Below are positions 16,450 through 26,800 of a stretch of 61,629 bases of DNA, piece by piece. Made by a program: the position numbers and the translations under genes. The notes below the pieces were generated by a model. It saw nothing but the letters and a program-made list of their open reading frames with translations. It searched no databases and had not been told where the DNA came from. Origin of the DNA: Acidobacteriota bacterium (GTDB lineage Bacteria > Acidobacteriota > Terriglobia > Bryobacterales > Bryobacteraceae); NCBI GenBank assembly GCA_023436715.1, contig JAEZIJ010000122.1:1-61629 (forward strand), written 5' to 3'. Within the stretch, counting starts at the first letter, position 1. Each line of letters opens with the position of its first letter.

Positions 16450-17420
16450 TCTTTGAGCGCCAGGCCCGTCAGAGCGCGAGCGACGATGCGGAACGAGCGG
16501 CTCCAGAACCTGTACAGCACCGGCACGTTCTCGTAGTTTTCGCGCCGCCCGTAGCGTGAGCCGATCGCCAGTGCGAAACCCCCGTCGCGCACCTTCCGGA
16601 ACATCTCCGGGATGCGGGCGACGTCATCCGAGCCGTCCCCCATCGTGATGGCCGCGATGGGCGCGCGGGCGAGTTCGAGCCCGTACCTTATGGCGTTGCC
16701 CATGCCGCGCGGGGCCGGCTTCGTGAACGCCCGGATGCGCTGAGAACGCCACATCAGGCGCAAGGCGGCCTCGTAGGTGTCGTCCGGACTGCCGTCGTCG
16801 ATCAGCAGAATTTCCGCTCCGATGCCGCTCCGGTTCAGCACGTCTTCCAGCCGCTCGCAGACGGCCGGGAGATTGGCGGCTTCCCTGTAGGCGGGCACGA
16901 TGATGCTCAGTTCGGGGCGCTGAAACAATCCGCTTTGCCATTGGAGCAGTGCGGTCGCTATGCGCTCGTTCGCCTCGGGGTCCGTCTGCGGATCGCCCGT
17001 GGGCACGAGGGTTTCGCCGTAGCGTGAATCCCTGGCCGCCAGCGGCAGGAGCGCGGCATCGGTGAGGAACGACATTCCGCGCGCTGGCGGGTTCGCGAGT
17101 TGGCCGGAGGTCGAAACCATTGAGAACACGGGAATTCCGATTAAGCCTGCGGCGAAAGCGGTAAACTTCGCCAAGGGGCTCTCGCCTGGAATCAGGCAGG
17201 CAGCCGGCCGCTCTTCATTCAACATCGCGATGAGGGCGCTGAGAGCGGGAAGGGTGGCGCCGTCGAGCGAGCCATCCCCAGCCAGCGGGCGACAGCGCAT
17301 CCTGGGCGGAATCGCTCCCGTTCCAAAGCTCAAGGCAAACAGGCTGATGGATGGTGGTAGAGCGAGCGCCGACACGCACTCCAACTCGCTCGTCGACTGC
17401 ACGGGAACCGCTAATTTCAT
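16152..17420 (-). CDS. Family 2 glycosyltransferase, apparently 3'-truncated
   Basis: The GT-A core is clear: ELSIIVPAYREAANLPAVCE, LLIDDGSPDDTYE, the PRGMGNAIRYGLELA segment, GDGSDD and AIGSRYGRRENYE, ending with LALKDYTNAFRMFDRRIFE. This resembles dolichol-phosphate-mannose-synthase-like enzymes, which normally continue for tens of residues. Here the frame after about 16395 is only the antisense of the HipA-like gene, so the true C-terminus seems lost. The N-terminal 145 residues are an unrecognised domain. ATG 17420 overlaps the stop of the epimerase gene as ATGA, so the start is firm. It is last in the polysaccharide operon. Confidence 0.75.
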   Translation of the reverse strand: MKLAVPVQSTSELECVSALALPPSISLFALSFGTGAIPPRMRCRPLAGDGSLDGATLPALSALIAMLNEERPAACLIPGESPLAKFTAFAAGLIGIPVFSMVSTSGQLANPPARGMSFLTDAALLPLAARDSRYGETLVPTGDPQTDPEANERIATALLQWQSGLFQRPELSIIVPAYREAANLPAVCERLEDVLNRSGIGAEILLIDDGSPDDTYEAALRLMWRSQRIRAFTKPAPRGMGNAIRYGLELARAPIAAITMGDGSDDVARIPEMFRKVRDGGFALAIGSRYGRRENYENVPVLYRFWSRSFRIVARALTGLALKDYTNAFRMFDRRIFEGGGPERGGFQFGNSSGRARRTSSTKSGSLVRRFISASMTLSNAPPSSATQSTGTSSTARRSSCSRISEMRLSHGSKESQDVMPS

Positions 17421-18355
17421 CGGCCGGATGGAACAGTATCCCACAGTTCGGCCAGACCGTCATCGAGCGTATACCGCGGCTCGAATCCGAGTTCCATTCG
17501 TGCCCGTGAGATATCGGCGAGGCTCTGGCGCACCTCTCCGGGACGGTGGTCGCGAAACTCGATGACGGGTGTCTGCCCGGTCACGCGCCCGAGTGCATGC
17601 GCGAGGTCGAAGACGGTAGTAGGGCTGCCGGACCCGATGTTGTACACGGAACCCGCCGGCGCCGTTACCGCCGCCAGGATGACGGCCTGAACCACATCCC
17701 GGACGTACACAAAATCGCGCACCTGCTGTCCGTCGCCGTAGATCGGGAGCGGCAAGCCGCGCTGAAGCCGTTCGAGAAAGATGGGAATTACCCCGCTGTA
17801 CTCGTTCTGCTCCATCGGCGTGCCGTACACGTTGAAGAACCGCAGGCAAACCGCCGGTACGCCCCACAGCCCAGCCGCGAGCAGCGCGTAGCGCTCGGCC
17901 GTCAGCTTGCTCAGGGCGTAAAAACTGGCCGGCTTTTGCGGGTGCGCTTCGTCAACCGGCATCCGTTCCGCTTCGCCGAAAATGGCCGAGGAACTGGCGT
18001 AAACGAGCTTGCGGATGCCCGCTCCGCGGCACGCTTCGAGCAGGCGCACGGAGCCAAGCACGTTCGTGGCGGCATCGCTTTCGGCGTGTTCGATCGATTT
18101 CAGGTTTCCGACCTGGGCCGCGAGGTGGAAAACGTAATCGGAAGACGCGACCAGTGCGGGCAGTACCTCCGCGGTACACAGGTCGCCTTCCAGCACCGAG
18201 AGGTTTTCCGACTCGGGGAGGTTCTCTCTTCGGCCAGTGCTGAAGTTATCGAGCACGCTGACCTGCGCGCCTTGCTCCAGCAGTCCTCGCACCAGGTTGC
18301 TGCCGATAAAACCCGCGCCGCCGGTTACGAGGCACCGGCCGAAGGCGCCGCTCAT
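17417..18355 (-). CDS. NAD-dependent NDP-sugar epimerase/dehydratase (extended SDR)
   Basis: This extended short-chain dehydrogenase likely acts on an NDP-sugar, as in UDP-glucose 4-epimerase relatives. The Rossmann motif CLVTGGAGFIGSNLV is at the N-terminus. The catalytic YALSK (YxxxK) follows SSSAIFGEAERMPVDEAHPQ, and PGEVRQSLADISRA is typical of the C-terminal substrate region. The start is set at 18355, where the ATG overlaps the stop of the upstream GT4 gene as ATGA; the longer frame to 18484 is antisense-like. Exact sugar specificity cannot be read. Confidence 0.87.
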   Translation of the reverse strand: MSGAFGRCLVTGGAGFIGSNLVRGLLEQGAQVSVLDNFSTGRRENLPESENLSVLEGDLCTAEVLPALVASSDYVFHLAAQVGNLKSIEHAESDAATNVLGSVRLLEACRGAGIRKLVYASSSAIFGEAERMPVDEAHPQKPASFYALSKLTAERYALLAAGLWGVPAVCLRFFNVYGTPMEQNEYSGVIPIFLERLQRGLPLPIYGDGQQVRDFVYVRDVVQAVILAAVTAPAGSVYNIGSGSPTTVFDLAHALGRVTGQTPVIEFRDHRPGEVRQSLADISRARMELGFEPRYTLDDGLAELWDTVPSGR

Positions 18356-19464
18356 ACCGCCTCCCCCGATACCCGCTGGAAGAAGTCGAGCGATTTCCGC
18401 GCGCACACTTCCCACCGATAGGTTTGGGCGCGCTCCCTGGCGGCGGAGGCTAGTTCGCGCCGCAGGTCCGGTGAGGCGAGGCATTTCTGAATGGCGGCCC
18501 GCAGTTCGTCCCGGCTGCGCGGATCGACAAGCAGTGCGGCGCCGCCCGTGATCTCAGGCAGCGAGGATACGTTCGATGTAATAACGGGGACGCCGGCGGC
18601 CATCGCCTGCGCGACGGGAAACCCGAAGCCTTCGTAGAGCGACGGGTAGACAAACGCAGCCGCGCCCGCCGTCAGGCCAGGGAGGTCGATCTCCGGCACG
18701 TAGCCCAGGTAGCGAACATCTGGCGCCGAGCGCAGGCGGTCTATTATCCGAGAGTCGCCCCATCCGGCCGGACCCGCCGCCACCAGGTCAAATTCATGCC
18801 GCAGCGATTCATCGAGTCCCGCCCAGGCGTCGAGCAGCGCGCCCACGTTTTTTCTCGGTTCGATCGTGCCGACGAACAGCAGATAGGGTTTGCTGAAGCC
18901 GTACTTCTCCCGCACCGCGCACACTTCCGATGCGGCGACGTCGAAGAAGCGCGCGGGCACGCCCGGATGGATTGCCGTGATTTTCTCCGGCGGCAGCCGA
19001 AGGACGCGCACGGCGTCGGCCCTGGTGTTTTCCGACACTGCGATCAGGCCGTCGGCCCGCTTCAGGACGCGATGCCCGAGTTCCCTGTCGGCCGCGACGC
19101 TCGATGCCAGGTGCATTTCGGGCGCCAGCGAGCACGTCATATCGTGAATCGTCGCGGTGAGGCGCGTGTTCCGCGGAGGGTTTCGAAGCAACACCGAGGT
19201 GTGGTGGAAGACGTCGATCCGGCTTTTCGACCAGGGCACGCGGGAGCGATTCAACAACGCCACCACTCCCAGGCCGGCGAGTGTCCTTGCCCGGCCGGCG
19301 GCCGAGCGCTCGTGATCGAGTTCGGCCAGGTCCGGCAACGCAGGGAATGTGGCGATCGCTTCCGGCCCCGCGAGCGCCCGCATGTGGGTTATCCAGTGAT
19401 AAACGTAATTCTTCACCCCGGCGCTGCGGAGCAGCAGAGCTGCGGCCTCAACGCACACGCGCAT
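18352..19464 (-). CDS. Family 4 glycosyltransferase
   Basis: This GT-B enzyme transfers a sugar from a nucleotide donor, probably to a growing polysaccharide or lipid-linked oligosaccharide. The C-terminal domain shows LLFVGTIEPRKNVGALLDAW, YLGYVPEIDLPGL and the donor-binding PSLYEGFGFPVAQAMAAGVP with its EGFGFP loop. About 370 residues from ATG 19464 is a normal length. That start lies just after the stop of the GT39 gene; a 16-residue longer form would run into that gene. It overlaps the SDR gene by four bases. Confidence 0.87.
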   Translation of the reverse strand: MRVCVEAAALLLRSAGVKNYVYHWITHMRALAGPEAIATFPALPDLAELDHERSAAGRARTLAGLGVVALLNRSRVPWSKSRIDVFHHTSVLLRNPPRNTRLTATIHDMTCSLAPEMHLASSVAADRELGHRVLKRADGLIAVSENTRADAVRVLRLPPEKITAIHPGVPARFFDVAASEVCAVREKYGFSKPYLLFVGTIEPRKNVGALLDAWAGLDESLRHEFDLVAAGPAGWGDSRIIDRLRSAPDVRYLGYVPEIDLPGLTAGAAAFVYPSLYEGFGFPVAQAMAAGVPVITSNVSSLPEITGGAALLVDPRSRDELRAAIQKCLASPDLRRELASAARERAQTYRWEVCARKSLDFFQRVSGEAV

Positions 19465-19465
19465 G

Positions 19466-21415
19466 TCAGGGAAGCCGCGGCGCCATGCTTGCAAGGATTG
19501 CGGGCCGGGCATGCCCGGCCCCTACAGGAATTGCGTCATGGCATTCGGTGCGCCCTGTAGGGGCGACGCATGCGTCGCCCGCGGCAGCGTTCAGGGCCAG
19601 TTCCCGGTTTGTGAACAGAGTCTTACCTCCGCTTTTGCGGATAGCGTGCAGGGTTTCCGCGCCGACCAGTTTTTCAAGCCGCGGAACCCCGATGTCCTCC
19701 GCCAGCAGATAGAATCGTTCGGGACTGAGCCAGAGGGAGACGAACTGTGCGTCCTCGATAAAGACATCCGGCGCGCCCGGCGCGTTCGAGCCGTACTCGA
19801 GGTTATTCTGGCGTCCGTTGAGCAGGAGAGCGGTGTAATCCGTGTAGAAGAAGACCGAGGAGAAGGTGTAATACGGGCCGTTCAGGATCAGCTTGCCCTT
19901 CGGAACGCTCTTGAGCGCCTCCGCCAGGGGGCGGGAGGACATGTAAGGATCGAACGCCACCATGGCGACCCGCGCGGCCTGGAGGAACAATACCATCATG
20001 ACGGCCAGCGCCAGGTAGGCCCGCCGTCCCCGGAAGTACCAGGCTCCGACGGCCCCCACCAGCGTGGCGACCGAGGCGAGCGCCAGCGGCACGCGCAGGT
20101 AAGCCATCGACGTGACCGTCAAATCGGCCATGTGCCCCAGCGACAGAGTGTAGAGGTTCGGGTTCTGGTTCAGCGCGACCGAGATGTCGCCCGGTGTAGG
20201 CACGTTCCAGACCCGAACGACCAGCACGGCTGTGATCACCGCGGCTGCCGACGCCAGCGCGGCGGCGATTTTCGTTCCCTTGTTCAGCCACCCGCTGCCG
20301 CCAGCCATGGCGCATCCGAGCAGAAGCGCCATTGCCGGGTAGATCGGCATCGAGTAGTACTCCTGCGTCGTCGAGAACGTGAAGAACGTCATCACGAAAC
20401 CGATCCAGCAGAGCGCCATCACGCGGGTCCGCCCGGCGCGATCCACCGGCCGGTAGCCCAACTTCACGACGGAGGGGAAGTACACGCTCCAGGGGAACAT
20501 CCACAACAACTGGAACAGCCAGAAATAGAGCCGCGGCACCGTGTTGTAATCGCGCGGATAGCGCATGTTCAGGAAACGCAGAACGTGCTCATTGATGAAA
20601 TAGAACCAGAAGAATCCGCGGTAATGGCCTGGTCCGGACTCCATGGTGAAGTCGAAATAGGGAGGGTTGTGCAGAGTCGCCAGCACGTGCCATGGAGCGG
20701 CGATCAGGAGAAAGATCAGCGAACCTGAAAACAGATGTAGACGCTGCCAGGTCCGGCGCACGAACAACTGCCGTGTGAACAGCAGGTAAAGGAAAGCTGC
20801 GCCCGCCGGGAAAAGCACGCCGATCAGCCCTTTCAGCAGGACACCGGCCGCTAGGCTCCCCGCGCAGCCCCAGGCCCATCGCCGGTGATGTTTCTCACCC
20901 TCTTCCAATGCGCGGAGGAAGGCCCACAGCGCCACCGTAATTGTCAGCGTGAGGATTACGTCCGGGATCAGGATGCGCGTAAACAGGAACAAGCCGGTGC
21001 ACGTGGCCAGCGCCAAGCCGGCGTAAAAGCCGGCCTTCTCCGAAAACGCCCAGCGGCCGATCCGGAACACGACCCAGCACAGCAGGATCACGGAGGCCGC
21101 AACCGGGAAGCGCGCCGCCCAGTCATGTGCGCCGAAGATCAGGTATGAGATAGCGATGAGCCAGTACTTGCCGGGGGATTTCTCCAGGTACAGCACGCCG
21201 TCCATGCGATTGCTTACCCAATCGCCGGTTCGAAGCATGTTGCGCGCCATTTCCGCCTGCGCGCCATCGACGTCATCCATCAACGAGGGAGGGCTGATGA
21301 TTCCCGTGAGGTAAACGGCCGCGGCAAACAGGATGACAATCAGGTCGAGGCGATACTTAGCAAGAAATCGCTCTCTTCTTCCTTCATTCCCGACGGCGCG
21401 GTCTGGACGTGCCAT
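19466..21415 (-). CDS. ArnT/PMT-like family 39 glycosyltransferase
   Basis: This integral membrane enzyme should transfer a sugar from a polyprenyl-phosphate donor, as ArnT does to lipid A. About ten to twelve hydrophobic helices are visible. The first periplasmic loop has the family's acidic motif in PPSLMDDVDGAQAEMARNML. A soluble C-terminal region follows the last helix. ATG 21415 overlaps asnB by 76 bases; the alternative at 21451 would overlap more. The last 35 or so codons are produced by a double palindrome at 19502-19580, so the original end was probably earlier. It lies between asnB and the GT4 gene. Confidence 0.82.
   Translation of the reverse strand: MARPDRAVGNEGRRERFLAKYRLDLIVILFAAAVYLTGIISPPSLMDDVDGAQAEMARNMLRTGDWVSNRMDGVLYLEKSPGKYWLIAISYLIFGAHDWAARFPVAASVILLCWVVFRIGRWAFSEKAGFYAGLALATCTGLFLFTRILIPDVILTLTITVALWAFLRALEEGEKHHRRWAWGCAGSLAAGVLLKGLIGVLFPAGAAFLYLLFTRQLFVRRTWQRLHLFSGSLIFLLIAAPWHVLATLHNPPYFDFTMESGPGHYRGFFWFYFINEHVLRFLNMRYPRDYNTVPRLYFWLFQLLWMFPWSVYFPSVVKLGYRPVDRAGRTRVMALCWIGFVMTFFTFSTTQEYYSMPIYPAMALLLGCAMAGGSGWLNKGTKIAAALASAAAVITAVLVVRVWNVPTPGDISVALNQNPNLYTLSLGHMADLTVTSMAYLRVPLALASVATLVGAVGAWYFRGRRAYLALAVMMVLFLQAARVAMVAFDPYMSSRPLAEALKSVPKGKLILNGPYYTFSSVFFYTDYTALLLNGRQNNLEYGSNAPGAPDVFIEDAQFVSLWLSPERFYLLAEDIGVPRLEKLVGAETLHAIRKSGGKTLFTNRELALNAAAGDACVAPTGRTECHDAIPVGAGHARPAILASMAPRLP
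19502..19580. repeat. Double-palindrome element in the GT39 gene tail
   Basis: Two perfect 20-base palindromes, GGGCCGGGCATGCCCGGCCC (19502-19521) and GGGCGACGCATGCGTCGCCC (19561-19580), are joined by the inverted pair CCTACAGG (19521-19528) and CCTGTAGG (19554-19561). The symmetric layout suggests a repeat unit rather than chance. It is translated in the last codons of the GT39 gene. Confidence 0.8.
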
Positions 21416-23265
21416 CGCCTCATCCAGAGGAACAGGATCAACAACCCCCATAGCTGAAATCCGAGATTAACACGCCGCTCCAGGTGTTTGCGAACCATAT
21501 CCTGCACGCGCTTGCTGTCGAAAATTCCTGTCGCGGCAACAGTTACGGGATTCAGGGTATCGAGCAGAAGAGGACGCAGCACGGTTCGGAGCCACTCGTG
21601 CGACGGGATGTCGAAACCCTCCTTCTTGCGCTCCAGCACCGCGGCGGGCAGTTTGGCCCGCATGAGTTCCCGCAGTACATATTTCTGCCGCGAGCCCCGC
21701 AGTTTAAGAGATTCGGGCAGGGATGCCGCGAACTCGGCGATACGGTGGTCGAGAAACGGCGGCCGCACTTCGAGGCTGTGTGCCATGCTCATGCGGTCGC
21801 ACTTGTAAAGAATGTCGTCGGGAAGATAGTAAGTCTGGTCGAACCTGAGATACCGGTTCAGCGCGCCCTCACGGGCGTCCTCCGGGAGCGCATCGTAGAG
21901 TAAGCCGATGCCGTCGCAATTCGGCGCCCGGAAGAAGCGTCGCTTTTCGTGCGAGGAGAATGCCCCGTTCCAGTAGCAGTGTGCCTCGTCCGGGGAGAGC
22001 AGCGAGCCCTCCAGGAACCGCTTGAGCTTGTACTCGAAGCTGATCTTGGCATCGGAGACCGGCAACAGGCTGCAAAGCCGGGCCGCGACCCTTCGGGGGG
22101 CGGCGGGAGTCATCGCCAGCCAGCGGGCGAGCGCATCGGCGCGGTAAGTGAGATACCCCCCGAACAGTTCGTCAGCGCCCTCGCCGCTCAGCGCGACGGT
22201 GACGTGCCGGCGGCTGAGCTGCGAAAGGTACCAGACGGGCAGCGCTCCGGCGTCGGCGCTCGGCTCGTCCGAGTAGTGGAGCAGGCCTTCCACCGCCCCG
22301 GCAATGTCCAACTCCTCGTTCAGGTCGAACTCGTGGTGGTCTGTGCCGTAGCGGGCAGCCACCTCGCGGAAGTAGCGGCTCTCGTCGCAGCTCCGCCCGG
22401 AAAACGACACGGAGAACGTCTTGAGCCGGGACGGGCTTGCCTCGGCGGCATAGTGTAGGACGGTGCTCGAATCCAGGCCTCCGCTGGCCCAGACCCCGAG
22501 CGGCACGTCCGAGATGAGGTGCTCGCGCACTGATTCGCGCAGCAGCCGGTCCAGTTCCTCTTTGGCCGAGTCCAGCGTCCAGTCGCCCCGTGGACGCATC
22601 TCGAGCCGCCAATACGCGCCGGACGTGACGTCGCCATCGCGCCACTCAAGCCAATGACCCGGCGGGACTTTCTTGATCCCCTCGATCAGCGTATCCGGGC
22701 ACGGCACATAGTTGAGCGAGAGGTAGTGGTTCAGGCCATTCAGGTCGAGCTTGCGCTCGATTTCGGGATTGCCCAGAATCGCCTTGAGTTCCGAACCGAA
22801 GTAGATGTCCTGTCCGCGCCGGCACTGGTACAGAGGCTTGATCCCCAGCCGGTCCCGAGCCAGCACGAGCCGGTGCTCGGACTCAGTCCACAGCGCCACG
22901 GCAAACATCCCGCGAAGCCGGGAAAATGCATCCTTGTCCCACTCGAGAAACGCATGTAGGACAACCTCGGTATCCGACTTCGTGTGGAACCTGTGTCCGC
23001 GCGCGCTGAGTTCCTTGCGGAGGCTCTGGTAGTTATAGATCTCGCCGTTGAAGACGATGGTTGTATCGCCGTCATCGGCGGTGATTGGCTGGTCCCCGCC
23101 GGCGAGGTCGATAATCTTGAGCCGTACGGCGCCTAGCGACACACACGGCGAGTGGTAGATTCCTTGCTGATCCGGTCCGCGATGGGCCAGCGAATTGGTC
23201 AGTTCCCAAATACGCGATGGATCGACAAAACGAGCCTTATGGGTAAAACCCGTAACACCGCACAC
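21340..23265 (-). CDS. asnB: Asparagine synthase (glutamine-hydrolysing) AsnB
   Basis: This enzyme makes amide groups from glutamine and ATP; copies in polysaccharide clusters often amidate sugars or peptides rather than feed amino-acid supply. The GTG start at 23265 places Cys at residue 2 (MCGVTGF), the glutaminase nucleophile, so upstream starts are wrong. LAHRGPDQQGIYH, then FNGEIYNYQSLRKEL, mark the Ntn domain. GVWASGGLDSSTVLHYAAEA is the synthetase P-loop and ALSGEGADELFGGY a second signature. About 640 residues. It is first in the minus-strand polysaccharide operon. Confidence 0.9.
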   Translation of the reverse strand: MCGVTGFTHKARFVDPSRIWELTNSLAHRGPDQQGIYHSPCVSLGAVRLKIIDLAGGDQPITADDGDTTIVFNGEIYNYQSLRKELSARGHRFHTKSDTEVVLHAFLEWDKDAFSRLRGMFAVALWTESEHRLVLARDRLGIKPLYQCRRGQDIYFGSELKAILGNPEIERKLDLNGLNHYLSLNYVPCPDTLIEGIKKVPPGHWLEWRDGDVTSGAYWRLEMRPRGDWTLDSAKEELDRLLRESVREHLISDVPLGVWASGGLDSSTVLHYAAEASPSRLKTFSVSFSGRSCDESRYFREVAARYGTDHHEFDLNEELDIAGAVEGLLHYSDEPSADAGALPVWYLSQLSRRHVTVALSGEGADELFGGYLTYRADALARWLAMTPAAPRRVAARLCSLLPVSDAKISFEYKLKRFLEGSLLSPDEAHCYWNGAFSSHEKRRFFRAPNCDGIGLLYDALPEDAREGALNRYLRFDQTYYLPDDILYKCDRMSMAHSLEVRPPFLDHRIAEFAASLPESLKLRGSRQKYVLRELMRAKLPAAVLERKKEGFDIPSHEWLRTVLRPLLLDTLNPVTVAATGIFDSKRVQDMVRKHLERRVNLGFQLWGLLILFLWMRRWHVQTAPSGMKEEESDFLLSIAST

Positions 23266-23889
23266 TTTTACGTTACCCCGTTGCTCCCTTCCCCGGGGAG
23301 CACTCACCTAAACCGAAAACCGTCGTATCGCGACGGCTTCGACTCACCCACGAACATGTTAATGATCGGGTGAATAATACCACAAGGTCTGATGTATTAC
23401 AAATTTCTGCGACGATGATAGCCTGTTGCTGACCCGCGTCCTACCCACGCGGGGATGGCCAACCGGTATTCCTCTGTAGGCGGTGAGCCCGCAGCCTTGA
23501 CGTCCGCGACGGTCGAGGGCGTCCCCGCGGAGGTAGTGGTAGACGGCCGGCCTCCTCGCGAACCCCGACCAGTCCGCGGGCGCAGGCGGACCCTGCGGTC
23601 ACTCCTGAGCGCTTCTGGCGCTCCTGGCTGCCGTTAAGGAGAAACGCTGAAATGCTAACTTCGGATTGCTAACTGTCCGCATCCGAACTCGTAGTACCCG
23701 CCCTGGGGGTGTTGTGCTCCCCGCGTCTGTAACTCCAATCAAAACAATAGCTTGCTCTGGGTACTGGGAGTAATGTTGTCGGCATCGGTGCGCGGCCTAA
23801 CTTTCGTATACACGGTGTTATTGCCGATGTTCAGTCTTGACAGTGGCCTGGACATGATGCACGTTCATAGAGCATACACAGGCAGATCT
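23266..23889. other. Gene-free spacer between asnB and the TIGR03437 protein
   Basis: I see no convincing gene in these 624 bases. On the asnB side lie a hairpin CCGTCG/CGACGG (23320-23336) and TCACCC/GGGTGA (23344-23349 and 23368-23373), which could form the asnB leader. A single CCCGCGT/ACGCGGG hairpin near 23433-23455 is discussed under rejected items. Possible N-terminal extension codons of the next gene (from 23752) do not look like protein. TTGACA near 23837 could belong to a promoter for the next gene, but no good -10 is placed correctly. Confidence 0.5.
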
Positions 23890-26800
23890 ATGCGCACAAC
23901 TCTCGTTGTTCGTACCCGCGACCAGCTATCCCGCTGTTTCTTCGTCGCATCTCTGTCGATCCTGTTGGCTTCGTCAGCCGGCGCCGCAACTCTCGGAACG
24001 GTTGTCCCGATCGGAGGCCACGCTTCGGATATCGCGCTCGATGAGTCACGCGGTGTGGTGTACGTAGCCAATTACACGGCGAACCGGATCGAGGTGGTGT
24101 CAACTCAGACGCAGTCTATCCAGAGGTCGATCAAAGTGGCGGCACAGCCGGCCGCGCTGGCGCTCTCGCCCGACCGGCGGTACCTCGTGGTCACGCACCT
24201 GTCGAACTTCGACACGCCGAACAATTCCGTGACGGTGCTCGACTTGAGCGGAGACGGGAACGTGAAGCAGTCGTTTGCCTTCGGCGCGCCGCCGCTCGGT
24301 GTGGCGTTCGGCAACGACGGGTTAGCTCTGATAGCAACCACAAAGAATTTTCTGCTTTTTAATCCGGCCAGCGGCGGAATGATCGCGATTGCCTCGGTGC
24401 CGGACGTGGTCGCCAAAGCTTTGCCCGTTCCGGCCCCGACCTATCCGCGCGAGATCATCAGGGCGTCGATGGCGACCTCCGGCGATGGTACGACGATTTT
24501 CGGCACGCTCGAAGCTGGAGGGGCTCAAGATAAAGCGGTTGTGTTCCAGTACTCTGTGCCGGCGCAGAGGGTCAGCGGCGCGGTCTGGACGTCGGTGCCG
24601 CCGCTTGGGCCGCGGGTCGTCAGTACGGACTTCACCGGGTCGCGATTTATGACCGGTTGGGGCTTGTTCCACCGCGCCGGATTCCTTCTGGCTCAGCTCC
24701 CCGAGGCATCCGGAAAGTTCGACATCGGCAGTCATGTAATCGACACGGGGCGGCAACTCATCTACGCCCAAGTCACGCAGGCAGCTCAGGAAGCGAAGCC
24801 GCCGGAGCCGGTTTGTAGCGTGGTCGGCGGAGTTCAGGTCTGCGTGACCCCGCAAGACGCGACACCTGCGCCGCAGGGTACCGAGGCCGGCCCGCCGATC
24901 CTGCAAGTGGTGGACTGGGATAACCTCACGGTCCGCGAACGGCTCCAGCTTCCCGAGAACCTTACCGGCAGGTCGCTGTTGTCGCCGGATGGCGAGGTGA
25001 TGTACGGCGCGTCGGACAGTGGGTTAATGATTCTCCCCGTCGGTTCGATGCAGACCGTGCACCGTCTGGCCGCTACTCAGGAAGACCTGCTCTTCAAAGG
25101 GAGCTGGTGCGACCGGCGGACGATGAGCCAGGAATTCACCATCTTCAATCAGAACGGCGGAAAGGCGGATTTCACTCTGACCAGCACGATGCCGGGTGTG
25201 ACATTCTCGCCATCGTCGGGAACCACGCCGGCGGCCGTGAAGGTGTCAATCGATACGAACGCCTTCCAGAACGAGCGCGGAACCGTCAGTGGGCTCATCG
25301 AAATCCACTCTTCCGGGGCAGTGAACCTCCCGCGGCCGGTGCGGGTGTTGGTCAACAACCGCGAACCGGACCAGCGTGGAATACTGATCGACGTTCCCGG
25401 CAAGCTTGTCGACATCGTGGCGGACCCGGCGCGGAACCGCTTCTACATGATGCGGCAGGACCGGAATCAGGTGCTCGTTTATGACGCCGGCAACTACCAG
25501 CAGGTCGGGACCCTTCGCACGGGCAATACGCCGATGACGATGGCGGTCACCCTCGACAAGCGGCACCTGATCACCAGCGCCGACAATTCACAAGTAGCCC
25601 ACTTGTACAACCTCGACACGCTACAGTTCGAGAAATACATTGTGTTTCCGGCGGGGCACTATCCACGCTCGATAGCGGTGTCCAGGTCGGCCGTTCTGGC
25701 AGTCTCGCGCGTAGCTGGTTCGGAACACACCGTCGACCGGATCGACTTGGCGGCTGGAATCGCCACGCCACTGCCAACCCTCGGTGTCTGGGAGAACAAG
25801 ATCGACCCGCGGGCCGTGTTATCGGCGACGCCGTCGGGCTCGAGCATTATGCTGGCGGAGCCGGCCGGTAGAGTGATGCTGTACGACGCCGGCGCCGATA
25901 CGTGGGTGGCAGCGCGGCAGGACGTGAAGGCGCTATCGGGCGCATACGCGGCGCTGAACGACGACCGTTTCGTGGTAGGTAACATGCTGATGAACGCGTC
26001 GCTCGTTCCGATTCAGAGTTTTGAATCGAGCTCGGGCCTGAGCTCTGGATTCGCGATTGTGGACGGCATGGGATTGCGAACAACCGCGCCCACCTCGTCC
26101 AGCGCGGGCGTCATTCAGCGAGTGAACCTGTCCGCTCCGATCGGCGCGCGTCCGACGCGGACGAGCGAAGCGCCGATCCTGGCGCCGGCGGACCAGGTAG
26201 GCGCTGGGTTCGTTCGAACCCTGGCTCCGCTGCCTAACCGGAACGGGATTCTTTCACTGTCCACTTCCGGCCTGACTGTCTTGGCTTGGGAGTACGATGC
26301 CGCGGTAGCCGATCCGCTGATCCAGAAGGTGGTGAGCGCGGCGGACGGCTCTTTGGGAGTGGCGCCGGGCGGCCTGATCTCGATTCTCGGTAAGGACTTG
26401 GCCCCTGTGAATCTGGCCACGAGCGACATCCCGCTGCCGACGGCGCTTGGTGATAGCTGCATGACCATCAACGGCGTGCTGGTGCCGGTCGTGTTCGTTT
26501 CTCCGGCCGAAATCAGAGGACAGGTGCCGGTGGATGTGAGCGGCAAAGGGACAATGGTGTTGCGCACCCCGGATGGCGTAAGCAATACGTTCACTTTCAA
26601 TATCCAGCCTGCTGCGCCTGCAGCGTTCCAGGTGAACGTCCAGGGATGGGACGTTCCGATGCCGTCCGTGGCTCGGGCGATAAATAACTTGATCGTTACG
26701 CCGTCGAACCCGGTCCACCTCGACGACTGGCTCGTGATTTACGTAACCGGGCTGGGCGCAACAACACCGGGCGTCGGCTCCGGTCTACCGGGGCCAGCGG

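Noticed and set aside
23433..23462. Hairpin CCCGCGT/ACGCGGG followed by GGATGG, reminiscent of a type I CRISPR repeat
   Set aside because: Only one copy is present, with no second repeat at spacer distance in the following 300 bases, so it is not an array despite the solitary cas6 about 4 kb away.
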